Positions 1 to 10,659 of a stretch of 64,000 nucleotides of DNA are shown here, piece after piece (within the stretch, counting starts at the first letter, position 1; each line of letters starts with the position of its first letter). The stretch spans positions 35,053,180 to 35,117,179 of the forward strand of contig OX485808.1 in NCBI GenBank assembly GCA_950295325.1, given 5' to 3'. Origin of the DNA: Polytrichum commune. Taxonomy: Eukaryota; Streptophyta; Polytrichopsida; Polytrichales; Polytrichaceae. Position numbers and translations under genes: made by a program. The notes beneath the pieces are model-generated. The model was not told the DNA's origin. It worked only from the letters and a program-made list of their open reading frames with translations, and did no database searches.

Positions 1-159
1 TTCTTCTGATCACCTTATCTTCCGAAGTGTTGATTCAGTACTTCTGATGGTAATGGATGGTTACAATTGAAGGCTGTCTTTGGGGCTTGACTACCACATG
101 ATTCTTTTGGTGATTCTTTTGTAGTAATTGTACTCCTGCATGTCATTCTGTGAATGCAG

Positions 160-518
160 GTTTTTACCATATGTTGGTTGGATCACGATCATCATGACAG
201 AGAAGCCTTACATCAAGGTTTGTTATTACTCATTTGGTCCTTATGGAGCTTTAATCTAATGCAATCATACCTGCAGTTCTTATTGTAGTTGAGACAGAGC
301 TTTGGTTCTGTATTGGAAAAGAATGATGTGTGCATAATCTTTAACTGGGCAGTAGGTGCAGATAATCTTATGTCAACATCACACGAGTAGGGCTGCTTCT
401 AGCATTTCTGACTCATTCTGGGCTGCAACATAACAAAGACAGGGTTGTGTTTGTTCTGTGTGTGCAGTACATTTTAATTGGAGCGCTCGGCCTCTTGGTT
501 ATTACATCCAAAGACTAG
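160..518 (+). CDS. SEC11: Signal peptidase complex catalytic subunit SEC11, 3' end (partial)
   Basis: These are the last two coding exons of the ER signal peptidase catalytic subunit, which removes signal peptides from secretory proteins at the ER membrane. Exon 160-217 follows a TGCAG acceptor and encodes FLPYVGWITIIMTEKPYIK; exon 468-518 follows GTGTGCAG and encodes YILIGALGLLVITSKD then TAG. The phases agree, with base 160 completing a codon (probably Gly). The sequence matches the C-terminal tail of plant SEC11 as I remember it, including the hydrophobic last helix. The catalytic residues lie in upstream exons outside the window, so activity cannot be judged here. Bases 1-159 read as intron. 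Identification is firm despite the short length because every residue fits the family tail. Confidence 0.9.
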
Positions 519-1782
519 ATATCCCTCTCTTTCATCACTGTTGAATATTTTAAAGATCAAAAAACTGTTTCTGGAATACATGGGCTCCACATACCTTCAT
601 GTGGTTGTTTCCTCCCCACAGTCCACCCCTGAGGTGTCACTCTTTTAAATTGGAACCTTTTCAAGGTGGTGATGAAAGTTAAATTTATTTGATTTTGGAA
701 AGGTTTCTTTTCTTGGGTTGTGGGGAGGGGTTGTTGCCATTGCACACAAAGTGGTTCTTTAGTGAAAATGGCACACTGATTCCTCACCCTAATCCATCTG
801 CCCAATGAGACTTGCCAAAGGGTCTTTGAGGCACTCTGAATGAAGTAAGATCCTACCTGCCTCTGTTTCTTCACCTAATCCACCTGAGTTTGGGCTCAGG
901 CCTGTGTTTCATTTCTGACTAGGTACTTTTGACATGAAACAACTTGATCTTTACCCCCAAGTGCCAAAAAACTCCCATTTTGAATGTTTTGAGGGGCTTT
1001 TAATCAGTCGACATATTAAGAATTTAAATTAGTTCCAAACTGAGTGTAACACTGTTAAGGCTCCACCAAATGGACATAAGGCCTATTTCCGTCACTTCAT
1101 GCAACATGCATGTGTTTTTGTTGTTTTCTATATTTTCATTTCAGTTTCACTTTTATACTTAGTTTGGTCTACAAGGAAAGGTTCTAAGTGACCACTGAAC
1201 TGGACAGGTGTCATAGAGCTTGGGACACAACATGTTTTGTTCTAATCCGAGGTGTTGTTTACTTAATCATGTTTCATGTGGCTGTTTATTGCATTCTTAA
1301 CACCATGTTCTCCTGTACATGTGCTACTTCTGCTACTCTATACAGAAAGAAAATTCACCTTGATCTCTTTTAGTGACTATGATAACATGGTGGTTGTATA
1401 CAGGAGATGAAGGAGGACAGGAGATTTTAGGTCGAAGTCCTCCTATTTTTGGCCTCAAATGGATGGAGGTCAAAATATGAGTTATGTATGCAAAACTACC
1501 AACTCCCAACCAAAACTCCAGTTGAATTAAAGGATAACTCTAATGACCTAAATTTTACTAGGTACCTAGGAGTCTAATGCAAAGTGATGTGGAATCTCAT
1601 GTAATTGCTTGGTATTATTTAAGAGTTTATTCAAATTTACACCTTTGCAGCCAAAATGTCTGCTTCGTTGGCAATCAAGGAACGGTGCAACACATGCTTG
1701 AAGTTCATACAATCAAATGGAAGACGATCAAGGGAGGAAGATAACATCGAATACCAATGATCGTCTTGGTTGAGACAAGTTC

Positions 1783-2110
1783 ATTGATCTAGCACACTAC
1801 TTAGTCCTATTAGTGTAGGTGGAAATAATTAATGTGGCCCACTCTAATTGTCTAGTTGGGGTGGATATAAGGTGGGTCCAAGACCCATGGTATTTCTTTG
1901 AGACTTCCGACCAAAACCTTATGGCCAAAAAAAATAAAAATCATTTCACATCAAAACTAGCCTAAATTCAAACATTCACCCACATGAATTTCTTAGAAAA
2001 ACAACCAATGTGGCACACACTAATTTAACTATAAATTTGGTATGAGTTGAAAATTGATGCTGATTCTAGAGGTGTTGTAGTACTTGATTTAATAATGCAC
2101 AATGAAACTT
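1783..2110. repeat. Dispersed repeat, copy A
   Basis: This block shares phrases such as agtcctattagtgt and gtgggtccaagaccc, plus the line 'gactTCCraCCaa', with 31150-31500. Both copies are AT-rich and non-coding. No clean terminal repeat is visible, so the class is unknown. Confidence 0.5.
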
Positions 2111-3500
2111 AGTCAAGCCCAATTTCCACTTTCAATTTCTATTTTCAACTTAACCCCAACTTAACTAGCACTTGACTGCACACTATTCCCTAAATTTTAT
2201 CTTCCACATTTTTTAGCACAAATACAATCATCCTCCAACATAAGTTTTTAGTGTCTCAAAATTTGTTTGTAGCGTTTGGTTTAAGGACATTTGGATCACT
2301 TGTACCTGCCACACAAAATAGTGTGGATGTTCCAACTTAGGCACTATTGTCTTGCCATTTACAAACATGTATGAGGCATAGGTTAGCAATGAAAATATAA
2401 ATGAAAAGTCTTGTTACATTTGGAGAGGCAATTGGGCATCATAGTTCATGCAAATTCTTGCAAAAACGAATGGTCCATGTATTAATTAAGATGCTTGCTT
2501 GTTTGGGAGATATTTTATTAAGGCCAATTTAACATCGCTCCTTAAAGACTTGTTGCATTTGTTTTGTCTTCTTCCCACTCATTCTTGTAGAATGCCAAGA
2601 TTTATTTACAAACTATTAAAAGGTACAATAGACAAATGCAATACCATAGCTCTCTAGCAACTCGGGCATAAATTAATTTTCTATAAAGGTGCTTAAATTT
2701 TTGGAAAATTAATTCTATTGAGTGTCCAAACAAAAGAAATAACATTCAAAGAGTGTTTAAAATCACAAAAATGCAAGTAACAGATTAAGAGAAGTGTTTA
2801 GGTTAATCGTAGCTGCCATAGATGAAATTAGGAAAACCATTCATTAGAAATGACTTGGATGAATGTCTAACTTATATTAACTTACTTTTTAAATTTTCCC
2901 AATTTAAGGTTTTTTTCTTCTTATGGGCTACCTAACTTACTTTCGCACTTTAATTAATTATTAGGCAAAAATTTGGCCAACTTGCTAGAGAGCTACGATA
3001 CGTACTAGCCATTATTCTATTTATTCAACCACTCAAGAACATGTGAAAGTTTGGTTGTCATCCTTTTTATTAGGGTTTGCTTTTGGAGAACATCTTGTTG
3101 GCACACCAACCAATCTTGTTGGGTTAAGGTGTTGTATATCCAAAAATCCCAAACACACAAACCATTCCTCAAGGAATAGAAATACATGAGGGCCATGCTA
3201 TGAAATCAATGATAATGATCTCTAACAAACCTTTAAAGAATCTTTAGGGAAACCCTATATCAGGTCATGAGAGAAAACCTATATCACATCATGAGAACTA
3301 CAACTCTAAGATCACTATGTATTGGTTGAGGATAACCATAAGGTTGTATAGGTTCAAGGGGATGACTAACCTACATGTCAAGGTAGGAGCAACTAGTAAG
3401 TTCACTATGTAATGGAACTTGCTATGTTACATCTTCAACTTCACCAACAATTGATGACACTACACTAAATTATGTTGGCCATAGGTGATCAATCTTCTTA

Positions 3501-3502
<2 letters not shown>

Positions 3503-3533
<31 letters not shown>
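3503..3533. repeat. (ATCT)n microsatellite
   Basis: About eight uninterrupted ATCT units. Confidence 0.95.
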
Positions 3534-4436
3534 GAGTTGTTTATGATAAGGTATCTAGTTTTTTTTTAATTATAAAAAACATAACATGTTTGGTGATGAG
3601 ATTGGACTATTATATGTTCAATTGTGCACACAAATTGTGAGGGCCCATGTGATCACTTATGCAAAAAACAAAAAATTCACTCGAACCCCCTTTAACTTTT
3701 GCATCTCAACTCCAATTCTGAAACTAGAAATGACAATGTTTGTGATTCACAATCATTAACCAAATGAAACACTTCAGTTCCATTTCAATGACCAGAACTA
3801 CAGGTGAAGTTGGAAGTGCCCACAATACTAGGGCCACATACCTTAGTAGCCACTTAATCGAGCTTTCTACCCACTAAAAAACACATCATTAAATAAAAAA
3901 AACCCACCATTATCCGCGTGACATGGAGTTTCGCACGGATTATCATCGTTGTCTAACCTATCAACTTGCTTGACTGAGACAAAGGTTGGATCGGATGGAT
4001 CCGAAGTTCCGTGTGCATGTTGCATTGTGGCCTTTTCCATCACCTTTTGATTCTCCCAAGTTCCCCACATGAACTTAGTACTATCTTAGTAGTAGGCTTG
4101 GGGGCTATGGAGGGAATCTCTTCCCTGCCATGGATGAGAAGCATGCCTTGAATTGAGTAGAATAATAATGTCTCTTCATGCAGTATGGTAGAAGCAACCT
4201 CTGCCCACACACTCACAAGGAGAATAACTTACCAAGAGATTGATTTAACGGAGGGAGAGAGAGAACACACATAGAGACTTCTTTCTCTTGTTCTTTTTTG
4301 GTGGGGTTTGCAGAGCAGAGCAGGGTAGGCTTCACAAATTGGGATTGCAGTGGTGAAGCAGTTGTTGTGCATTTGTGTTTGTTGCGGTTCCTCTGCAACT
4401 TCAGGGATTGCAACGTTGGAGATCGATTCTGCAAGT

Positions 4437-7400
4437 ATGGCGTGTAGGGAAGCTGCTCATGCCGGCTCATGGTATAATGATGATGGTAGGGAAAGAAGGA
4501 AGGAAGTAACCCTCTGTTTCTTCATTTTTTGGTGATTTGGGGTGGTGGGTGCTATGTATGGGTGATGCTGATGGTGTTTGTGGCATGGTGTGGATGGAAG
4601 TAATCTCGGATATGTGTGTTGTGTTTGTTGAGGTTATGTAGGATTGGGATGTGGGGAGAGTGTGAGAGGGGTTCATTTGAAGGTAAGGATCGTTGTTGCC
4701 ATTGCTGTATTCGGGTATAGTGTGTGTAAATTTGGAGGCAATCTTTCTCTAGTGGCTGTGTTTGTTTGGGAATTGCATGCACGAAGTAAGGAAGGAACCC
4801 TTTGCATTTTTATTTTTTTATGTGGTTTTGGGTATTGCTAAGTACGTGTGGTGATGATGATGATGATGATGTTGGTGGTATGGTGTGTATTGAAGCAACC
4901 TTGGATGTGTATGTTGTGTTTATTGAGGTTACGTAGGATTGGGGATGTGTGGGGAGATAGAGTGAGGGGGGTTTAACTGAAGGTAAGGATCGTTATTGCC
5001 ATTTCTGTGTTCGAATGAGTGTGTGTAAATTTGGAGGTATTATTCTCCAGTGTCGAGTTTTTTGTTTGTTTGGGAATTGAATGCACGGAGGAAGAGAGGG
5101 AACAATAATCGCCTGACTGATGGTAGTGTGGTTGAGCCGCTCAGTGTATCAATTCAGTGCGAATTTTAAGCAACACTTGATTTCTTTAGGAAAGCGCGTC
5201 CCCTCTTGTGAAGATTCTTTCAATCTACCGAGTTAGCCTTCCTGGGGCATTCCGAACTAAGTTGTGTGGATCGGCCATGGCTAACATGGTTGGAAATTAC
5301 TTGGGGTTAATCCCCTGTTTTGGTGTCAAGCACCAACTTTACAATGTAATTTTGCAAGTCTTGTCTGAGAACCGTTCCTTAGGGTTGGGCGCTATTGAGC
5401 ATGTTATCCCCTGTATAGCAGTGTATTTAATTTTCTTTCATCTCTGTATAGTAGTCCATCTGCTGGTTCCTTTTTGTGCTGCAGATTGTTTGGACGAGTG
5501 TCATCGTCCTGCATTATATAGCTATTCCTCAGTATCAAAAATATGCATACATTCACTAAGAATCCATTGACCAACATATCTTGGTGCACTGGGAACGGGT
5601 GTCTGCAGCTGCAGAATTGACACAGGAGCTTGACCAGTGGCTGCAATCCTCAGGAGTGCCAAAGCTGCCCAATGCCCGGGCTGTGATCGCTCCGTAAGTT
5701 CTCTCTTGTGATCATCTCCTGATGAGAGACAGACAATCCACTGGAATCTGATGATGGGGGCCTAGGGTATACTTTTTTGAGAGTATGCTTGAATTTGAGT
5801 ATAAATTCGAGCATGTTATGTTGTTGGTTTTGGCAGGCACGCGGGCTACCGATACTCAGGGCGATGTGCAGCATATGCCTTTGCCAACATCGATCCACAA
5901 CGCATGTGAGGTCCCTCTCTGTGCTTGTCAGCAGATGTATGGATATGTGGTTGACTACTTTTTGTGATTTTGGATGTTGTGTGCATTGTAGCCATTTGCT
6001 GAGATCGTGGGCTTGGATTTATTGTTGTGTGTTTGGGAAAGGGATTCTCAGATCGCGGGTGTTTCTTCTGGGGCCATCACACCATCACTACACCAGGAAG
6101 TGTGCATTGTCAACAGTATCCATTTACAAGACTCCTATTGGAGACCTTCCGATTGATCTTGAAGGTATTTTTTTCTTGATTTTTGTCAGCCAAATTGATG
6201 CAACTTCCTTTGCCCGTATTCTGACAAGTATCAATCCATACAAGGCAGCTTATGTTTTTTTTCCAATTAAGAATCTATGTCACGCGGACGCCCATAGTAG
6301 GCAGTTGCCCAAGAAGCAAAGACCATATGTGTATACCTGGCTGTCTGAGGATGAAGTTGAAATCAGACAGATCGCCTTTGTCCTTATTAATGCTTTCAAG
6401 TGTGGTCACAGTTTATGAAGAGCTTCGGGCAACCAAAAAATTCGAGGAGATGAACCTGAATGTAGATGAGGCTGAACACAGTATGGAGATGCACTTACCA
6501 TACCTTGCCAAAGTCTTCCAAGGGTACGATACCCTCAGGGGCTGGCAATCAGAGATTTCAAATGCATTTCTTCAGTGTCATTGCTGAAAGTCGTGCAGAA
6601 GTGAAGGAGTGGCACTCAAGTCTGTCCTTTGACGTCATTATCTCTTGTCGGGAAATTTGTGCAGGACCTCTGTGAAGATTGTGCCCATACTGGTGGGATC
6701 CTGCACGCCTGAAACGGAGGCAATGTATGGGCGTTTGTTGGCCAAGTACCTTGATGATCCAAAAAATTTCTTCTCGGTATCGTCGGATTTCTGCCACTGG
6801 GGCAGTCGGTATGCCCTTCAATCCAGTTGTAGCTCATTTTCAGAATTTCAAGTTGCTTCAACATTGGTGTGCTGTGCATATTTTGTTTTGAATGATGGAT
6901 ACTTGAGATACCTGGGTTTTTGAGGTGAGATTGGACTTGGCAATGGATTTGCACCAGGTTGAATCCTGTGACTCACCAAATACATACTCAAATTGAACAC
7001 TATGTACCACAGTTATACATTTGGGGCTTCAACTGTATGATAGTGATACATAGTGTTGGTTTTAGGATTTGGTTATGCCAAGCTGTTGTGGTCCATATGG
7101 CTTCTATCATAAATCAAATGTTGTTTGATGGAACAGTTTTGGTTACACTTACTATGAAAAGAAGCGAGGTCCTATTCACAAGTCGATTGAAGCGCTTGAC
7201 CAGGAAGGCATGGACATCATTGAATCCGGCAACCCTGATGCTTTTCAGGAGTATCTTAAAGAATTCGAGAACACAATATGTGGACGCCACCCTATTGGAG
7301 TTTTCCTGAATGTAATATCCCTGCCCCCTTCATCCTCTCTTTCAAAGACATAATGCATGAACGAGAAATTTTCAAGCCCATGTTTGAATACCAAATTGGT

Positions 7401-7667
7401 AGTGAGGGAGAAACTTGCACAAATCATCTGCACTAAATTGATTGGTGTTGTGGATTACATTGAATAGCAATTATGGACAAGATGTCTTATGGATATTTCA
7501 GTCAGCTTGGAAGCCATTTGAAGTGTTTCATCTATGTGCAGATGATGAAGCACTGTGCCTCTCAGATGCGAATCAAATTTGTGCAGTATGAGCAATCAAG
7601 TCAGTGTAAGAGCATGCGTGACAGCAGTGTCAGCTACGCATCAGCCGTGGTCACAACTGTAGAGTAA
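4437..7667 (+). CDS. MEMO1: MEMO1-like protein (eight exons, 290 aa)
   Basis: This belongs to the MEMO/AMMECR-associated family, related to metal-dependent dioxygenases; animal MEMO1 binds copper/iron and works in motility and redox signalling, while the plant role is unclear. Exons inferred: 4437-4485, 5609-5693, 5837-5905, 6052-6164, 6412-6523, 6665-6808, 7137-7311, 7542-7667. Each junction has GT/AG and keeps phase; the sum is 873 nt. Motifs: AHAGSWY (about residues 8-14), [10 protein letters not shown] (His46), LLGPSHHHY (His78-80), [24 protein letters not shown] (Cys186, His187), ICGRHPIG (Cys239) and a DSSVSYASA tail. His46, His78 and Cys239 correspond to the metal ligands known from human MEMO1. 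It reads very close to Arabidopsis MEMO over its whole length. ATG 4437 is the first ATG in frame. For exon 2 the first of two consecutive CAG acceptors gives the better alignment. Apparently intact. Confidence 0.9.
4550..5100. repeat. Tandem duplication inside MEMO1 intron 1
   Basis: About 4550-4800 recurs at about 4850-5100 (offset near 293 bp), with shared phrases gaaggtaaggatcgtt, gtgtgtaaatttggagg and tttgtttgggaattg. A short GAT microsatellite lies at the junction (about 4853-4870). The duplication is non-coding and diverged. Confidence 0.75.
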
Positions 7668-8690
7668 CCTACTTGTTACTGGTAACTGAACAGCTTATTA
7701 GGAGACTCCAGAAAGGAAGAAAATTGATACTTCTTTTGAGACTCTTCTGTAGAATGTGGGGGAAAATGGAAATATCAAATTTGAGGGCAGAAACTAGAAG
7801 CAATTGTGTCCGTGCTGGTAACCTAGTAAGACACAGGCTGGAGGTAGTTCTTTGTCTTCGTGTGGATTGGTGGTAAGAACTTTCAGGTGTATCATTTTTT
7901 TGTAAATACTGGTCACGTGCACATCTGTTGCAGTGCACCCCCAATAAGAAACACTTGCCTTTGCACCATATGGATGTCGCGGGAAGCTATTATTGGCCAA
8001 AGCGTTTGTTCTTTGTTCATGATTTGGTACAATAGATACATCACTTCTAATCCTCAAGGCCAAGGCAGAAGTTTTTGTCTTGGCAGTCACCGCTGTCTAC
8101 ATTATAATCTTCTGATTTTGGACATATGGACAATTGAAAATTTGTTTGAACAATTCTAACTCTAGAAAGATGACATCAGTACTGTCAAATCTTAAAATAA
8201 GAGGTGTCGATTTTCACTTTGGTATTCAGGGGTAGAAGCACTGTTCCAGAAGCGAGAAATTGTGGATTGCACAAATTTGAATAGTGTGGGCTCAAGTTGT
8301 AAGTTGGTACGAGCAATGCAATGTATTGAAATGAAGCAGGAGTATGAAATATAAGGTAGACAGCCCTTATTTGATTACTTCTCCTTATTAGGGCACCTAC
8401 ATTTGAGCTATATGTGGTTTGATGTTGCTCCAAGAATGGGTACCAAAAAGATGTGTTTGAAAGAGATTGGATTGAGTGCTCAAAATATGTTGACCATTCT
8501 AAGTTCAATAGTCAATATAATCAGGGGAAACTATGTAACCATTTTATGATAATGGACAAAATTATCCTATGAGCTCTGAAAATTACAAGGAAATTGACTA
8601 CTGCCTTGATTTGGGTTTATTAATCTTGTACTAATCACGTGTTTCATATCTCAGGAAAAGTGGACTAGTTGGGAAAATCCATCTACCTTG
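7668..8690. other. MEMO1 3' flank, no gene seen
   Basis: AT-rich sequence downstream of the MEMO1 stop; its first part is presumably 3' UTR. Bases around 8300-8350 resemble 9370-9400 and belong to the PLAC8 tandem duplication. The overlapping short ORFs show no family signal. Confidence 0.55.
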
Positions 8691-10145
8691 ATGTGACACA
8701 ATTCTTTATTCTATATATCACAAACTCAATCTGTGCATTCTGAAGTCCATACCAATCGATGCCTAATGCCAACTCCACAACCTAGTACCTACAACAGTCT
8801 TCTGAGTAGCTATAGAAATTTCCATTCTAAAGTGGCTGTTGCAAAAAAACATGCATACAGTCTCCACATGAGATTTCTTCACATGTACAGGATCAGGAAT
8901 TGACAATTCCAATCACCAATGGAGTAACAAATCAAGCAACAGATCGTGGAGCATATTATCTGAGCTTCTCATGTAATACACGCGTGCCTTCAAGCCTTGA
9001 AAGAGGCCATTGAGGGCAGTGACTCCATTGCCAATGTCGGGACACTTCAATGCATGACGGATGCATAGTGCTAATACCACAATGAAAAAAATATCATTAC
9101 ACAAGCCTGTAGAACAATAACCTCTTGCTCTGATCTTTGGGTATTGTACATGCAAATGATTAGGGTCGGATGAGTCTTATCAAGTGGACATGTTAAATTA
9201 ATTCTCCACCTGAGCATCACACCTGGGGAGTGGCACACCCATAGGCTGCACACAGTTCACCCGGTTAGTGTCCCAACCTAGACTAGGATCCGAACCTCGG
9301 TTCCTGAGTTCTCGATGTCCCTGACAAAGAGCACAGCATTCGCATGGACAGTGATCGCCAAATTAGAGAGGTACAAGCAGTGCAATGTGTTGGTATGATA
9401 CAAACTGAGTGAATCAATGAGTCAAACGAACATAAAGTGACACAATTCTCCATTTCATATATATCGGCGAACTTCATCTGTGCATTCTAATATCCAAATC
9501 AATTAATGCCTATGCCAACTCTATAACCCAGTACCTACAAGACTGTCTTCTGAGTAGCTACATAAGCTTTCATTCTAGAGTGGCCGCTTCGAAGCAAACA
9601 TGTATAAAGTTTCCACACGAGATTTCTTCACGTGCGCATCATCAGGAGATGACAAATGCAATCACCAAATGAGTAACAAACCAAGCGCCAGATTGTGGAG
9701 CATGCTATCTGAGCTTCTCCAGCAATATGTATGTGCCTTCGAGCCTTCTCATGTAATATGTGCGCCTTCAAGCCTTCAAAGAGGCAATTGATTGCGGTGA
9801 CTCCATTGCCAATGTCTGGATCCTTCAATGCAGGTAGGATGCATTTCCGTCCGTTTACGAAGACAATTTCCTAAACACACAAGCCTGTAGAGCATGAGGG
9901 TTTGACCTGTTGCTCCGATACTTAGTTATTGTACACGCAACTGATTAGTATCGGATTCTGATCAAAGTGCCATGCCAAACTAATCCTTCACCTGAGCATC
10001 ACACCGGGGGGAGTTGGCACGGCCATAGGCTGCACATAATTAGCCCGGTTAGCCTCCCACCCTAGACTAGGATCTAAACCTCGGTTCCTGAGTTCTCGAT
10101 GCTCCTGACAAAGAGCACAACACTCACATATACAGTGAGTGCCGA
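8690..10145. repeat. Two-copy tandem duplication covering the PLAC8 3' region
   Basis: Segment 8690-9360 matches 9438-10145 in the same order. Shared landmarks are tctgtgcattct, cagtacctacaa, cttctgagtagcta, gagatttcttcac, tgactccattgccaatgtc, acacaagcctgtag, cctgagcatcacacc and tagactaggatc. The downstream copy (9438-10145) carries the end of the intact PLAC8 gene; the other is truncated. Confidence 0.85.
9190..9350 (-). pseudogene. Truncated PLAC8 pseudogene (C-terminal piece only)
   Basis: Reading leftward from about 9350, the frame gives [17 protein letters not shown], then a [11 protein letters not shown] stretch closely matching the end of the neighbouring PLAC8 protein. It stops matching before the Cys-rich PLAC8 core, so only the last ~45 codons and the 3' flank were copied. 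The end differs (a small frameshift near VPLP changes the last residues and extends to a TAA). No promoter or start is retained. It is a by-product of the tandem duplication rather than a gene. Confidence 0.8.
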
Positions 10146-10620
10146 AATCGCCACAACATCCAGGCTCGAGACGGTACTTATTCCGCAGCTTCTGACGCCA
10201 CATGCACGAGTATACACACGGGATGCCAACCGAGAGCAGAAGCGTATATATCACGGCGTGGATGCAACATGAGCTTTCTCCGTTATCTACAACCTCGGCA
10301 ATTTGTCCAAAGGCGATGCACGGGCACCAGCAGGTCAGGCAACAGTCATTGCAATCGCAGCAGCATCCACATAGACCCGTCGTCCATTTCCCTTTATGTG
10401 CCGCTGTAACAATCTGTAACGGAGCGTTTTGCAGCACCAAAGGTGGCCCTGGCTGGTAACCCTGATGTTGGTAACTAGCCTGTTGTTGATAGCCCTGAGG
10501 CTGCTCATACGATTGCGATTGCTGCAAGTCCAGCGCCTGCGGATTCTGGAAGTTCACAGGTTGCCCTATCACCATCCCCCCTTGTGGTGGATACGCGCAA
10601 CCCTGATCATACTGCCCCAT
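9988..10620 (-). CDS. PLAC8 family protein (plant cadmium resistance / cell-number-regulator type, 210 aa)
   Basis: A PLAC8-domain membrane protein. In plants, members such as PCR and CNR proteins sit in the plasma membrane and affect metal efflux or organ size; the role of this one is unknown. Residues 1-70 are low-complexity, rich in Gln, Pro and Tyr. The domain starts at KWTTGLCGCC (about residue 78) and holds the family signature CCLTCWCPC (93-101). A hydrophobic segment IHAVIYTLLLSVGIPCVYSC lies at about 120-139, followed by [15 protein letters not shown] and the terminal region. ATG 10620 is the first ATG in frame. A TTCAG acceptor-like site lies just upstream (about 10635), so a 5' UTR intron is likely. 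The coding part is one exon. Intact; a truncated duplicate of its 3' end lies downstream. Confidence 0.88.
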   Translation of the reverse strand: MGQYDQGCAYPPQGGMVIGQPVNFQNPQALDLQQSQSYEQPQGYQQQASYQHQGYQPGPPLVLQNAPLQIVTAAHKGKWTTGLCGCCCDCNDCCLTCWCPCIAFGQIAEVVDNGESSCCIHAVIYTLLLSVGIPCVYSCMWRQKLRNKYRLEPGCCGDFGTHCICECCALCQEHRELRNRGLDPSLGWEANRANYVQPMAVPTPPGVMLR

Positions 10621-10659
10621 CTCCTGCGCTCCTGCTGAACACAAATGCAACAATCCTTC

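Larger units (their letters stand above)
519..4436. other. Intergenic stretch without a recognisable gene
   Basis: The first few hundred bases are probably the SEC11 3' UTR. After that the DNA is AT-rich, with short ORFs that look random. It holds a dispersed repeat (1783-2110) and an ATCT microsatellite. The last few hundred bases are probably the promoter and 5' leader of the MEMO1-like gene. Confidence 0.6.

Noticed and set aside
557..874. 105-codon minus ORF after SEC11
   Set aside because: It lies in the probable SEC11 3' UTR, has no family signal and needs a non-standard context.
5777..6418. 213-codon plus ORF
   Set aside because: It runs through MEMO1 introns; the spliced exons in this area follow the family sequence and different phases.
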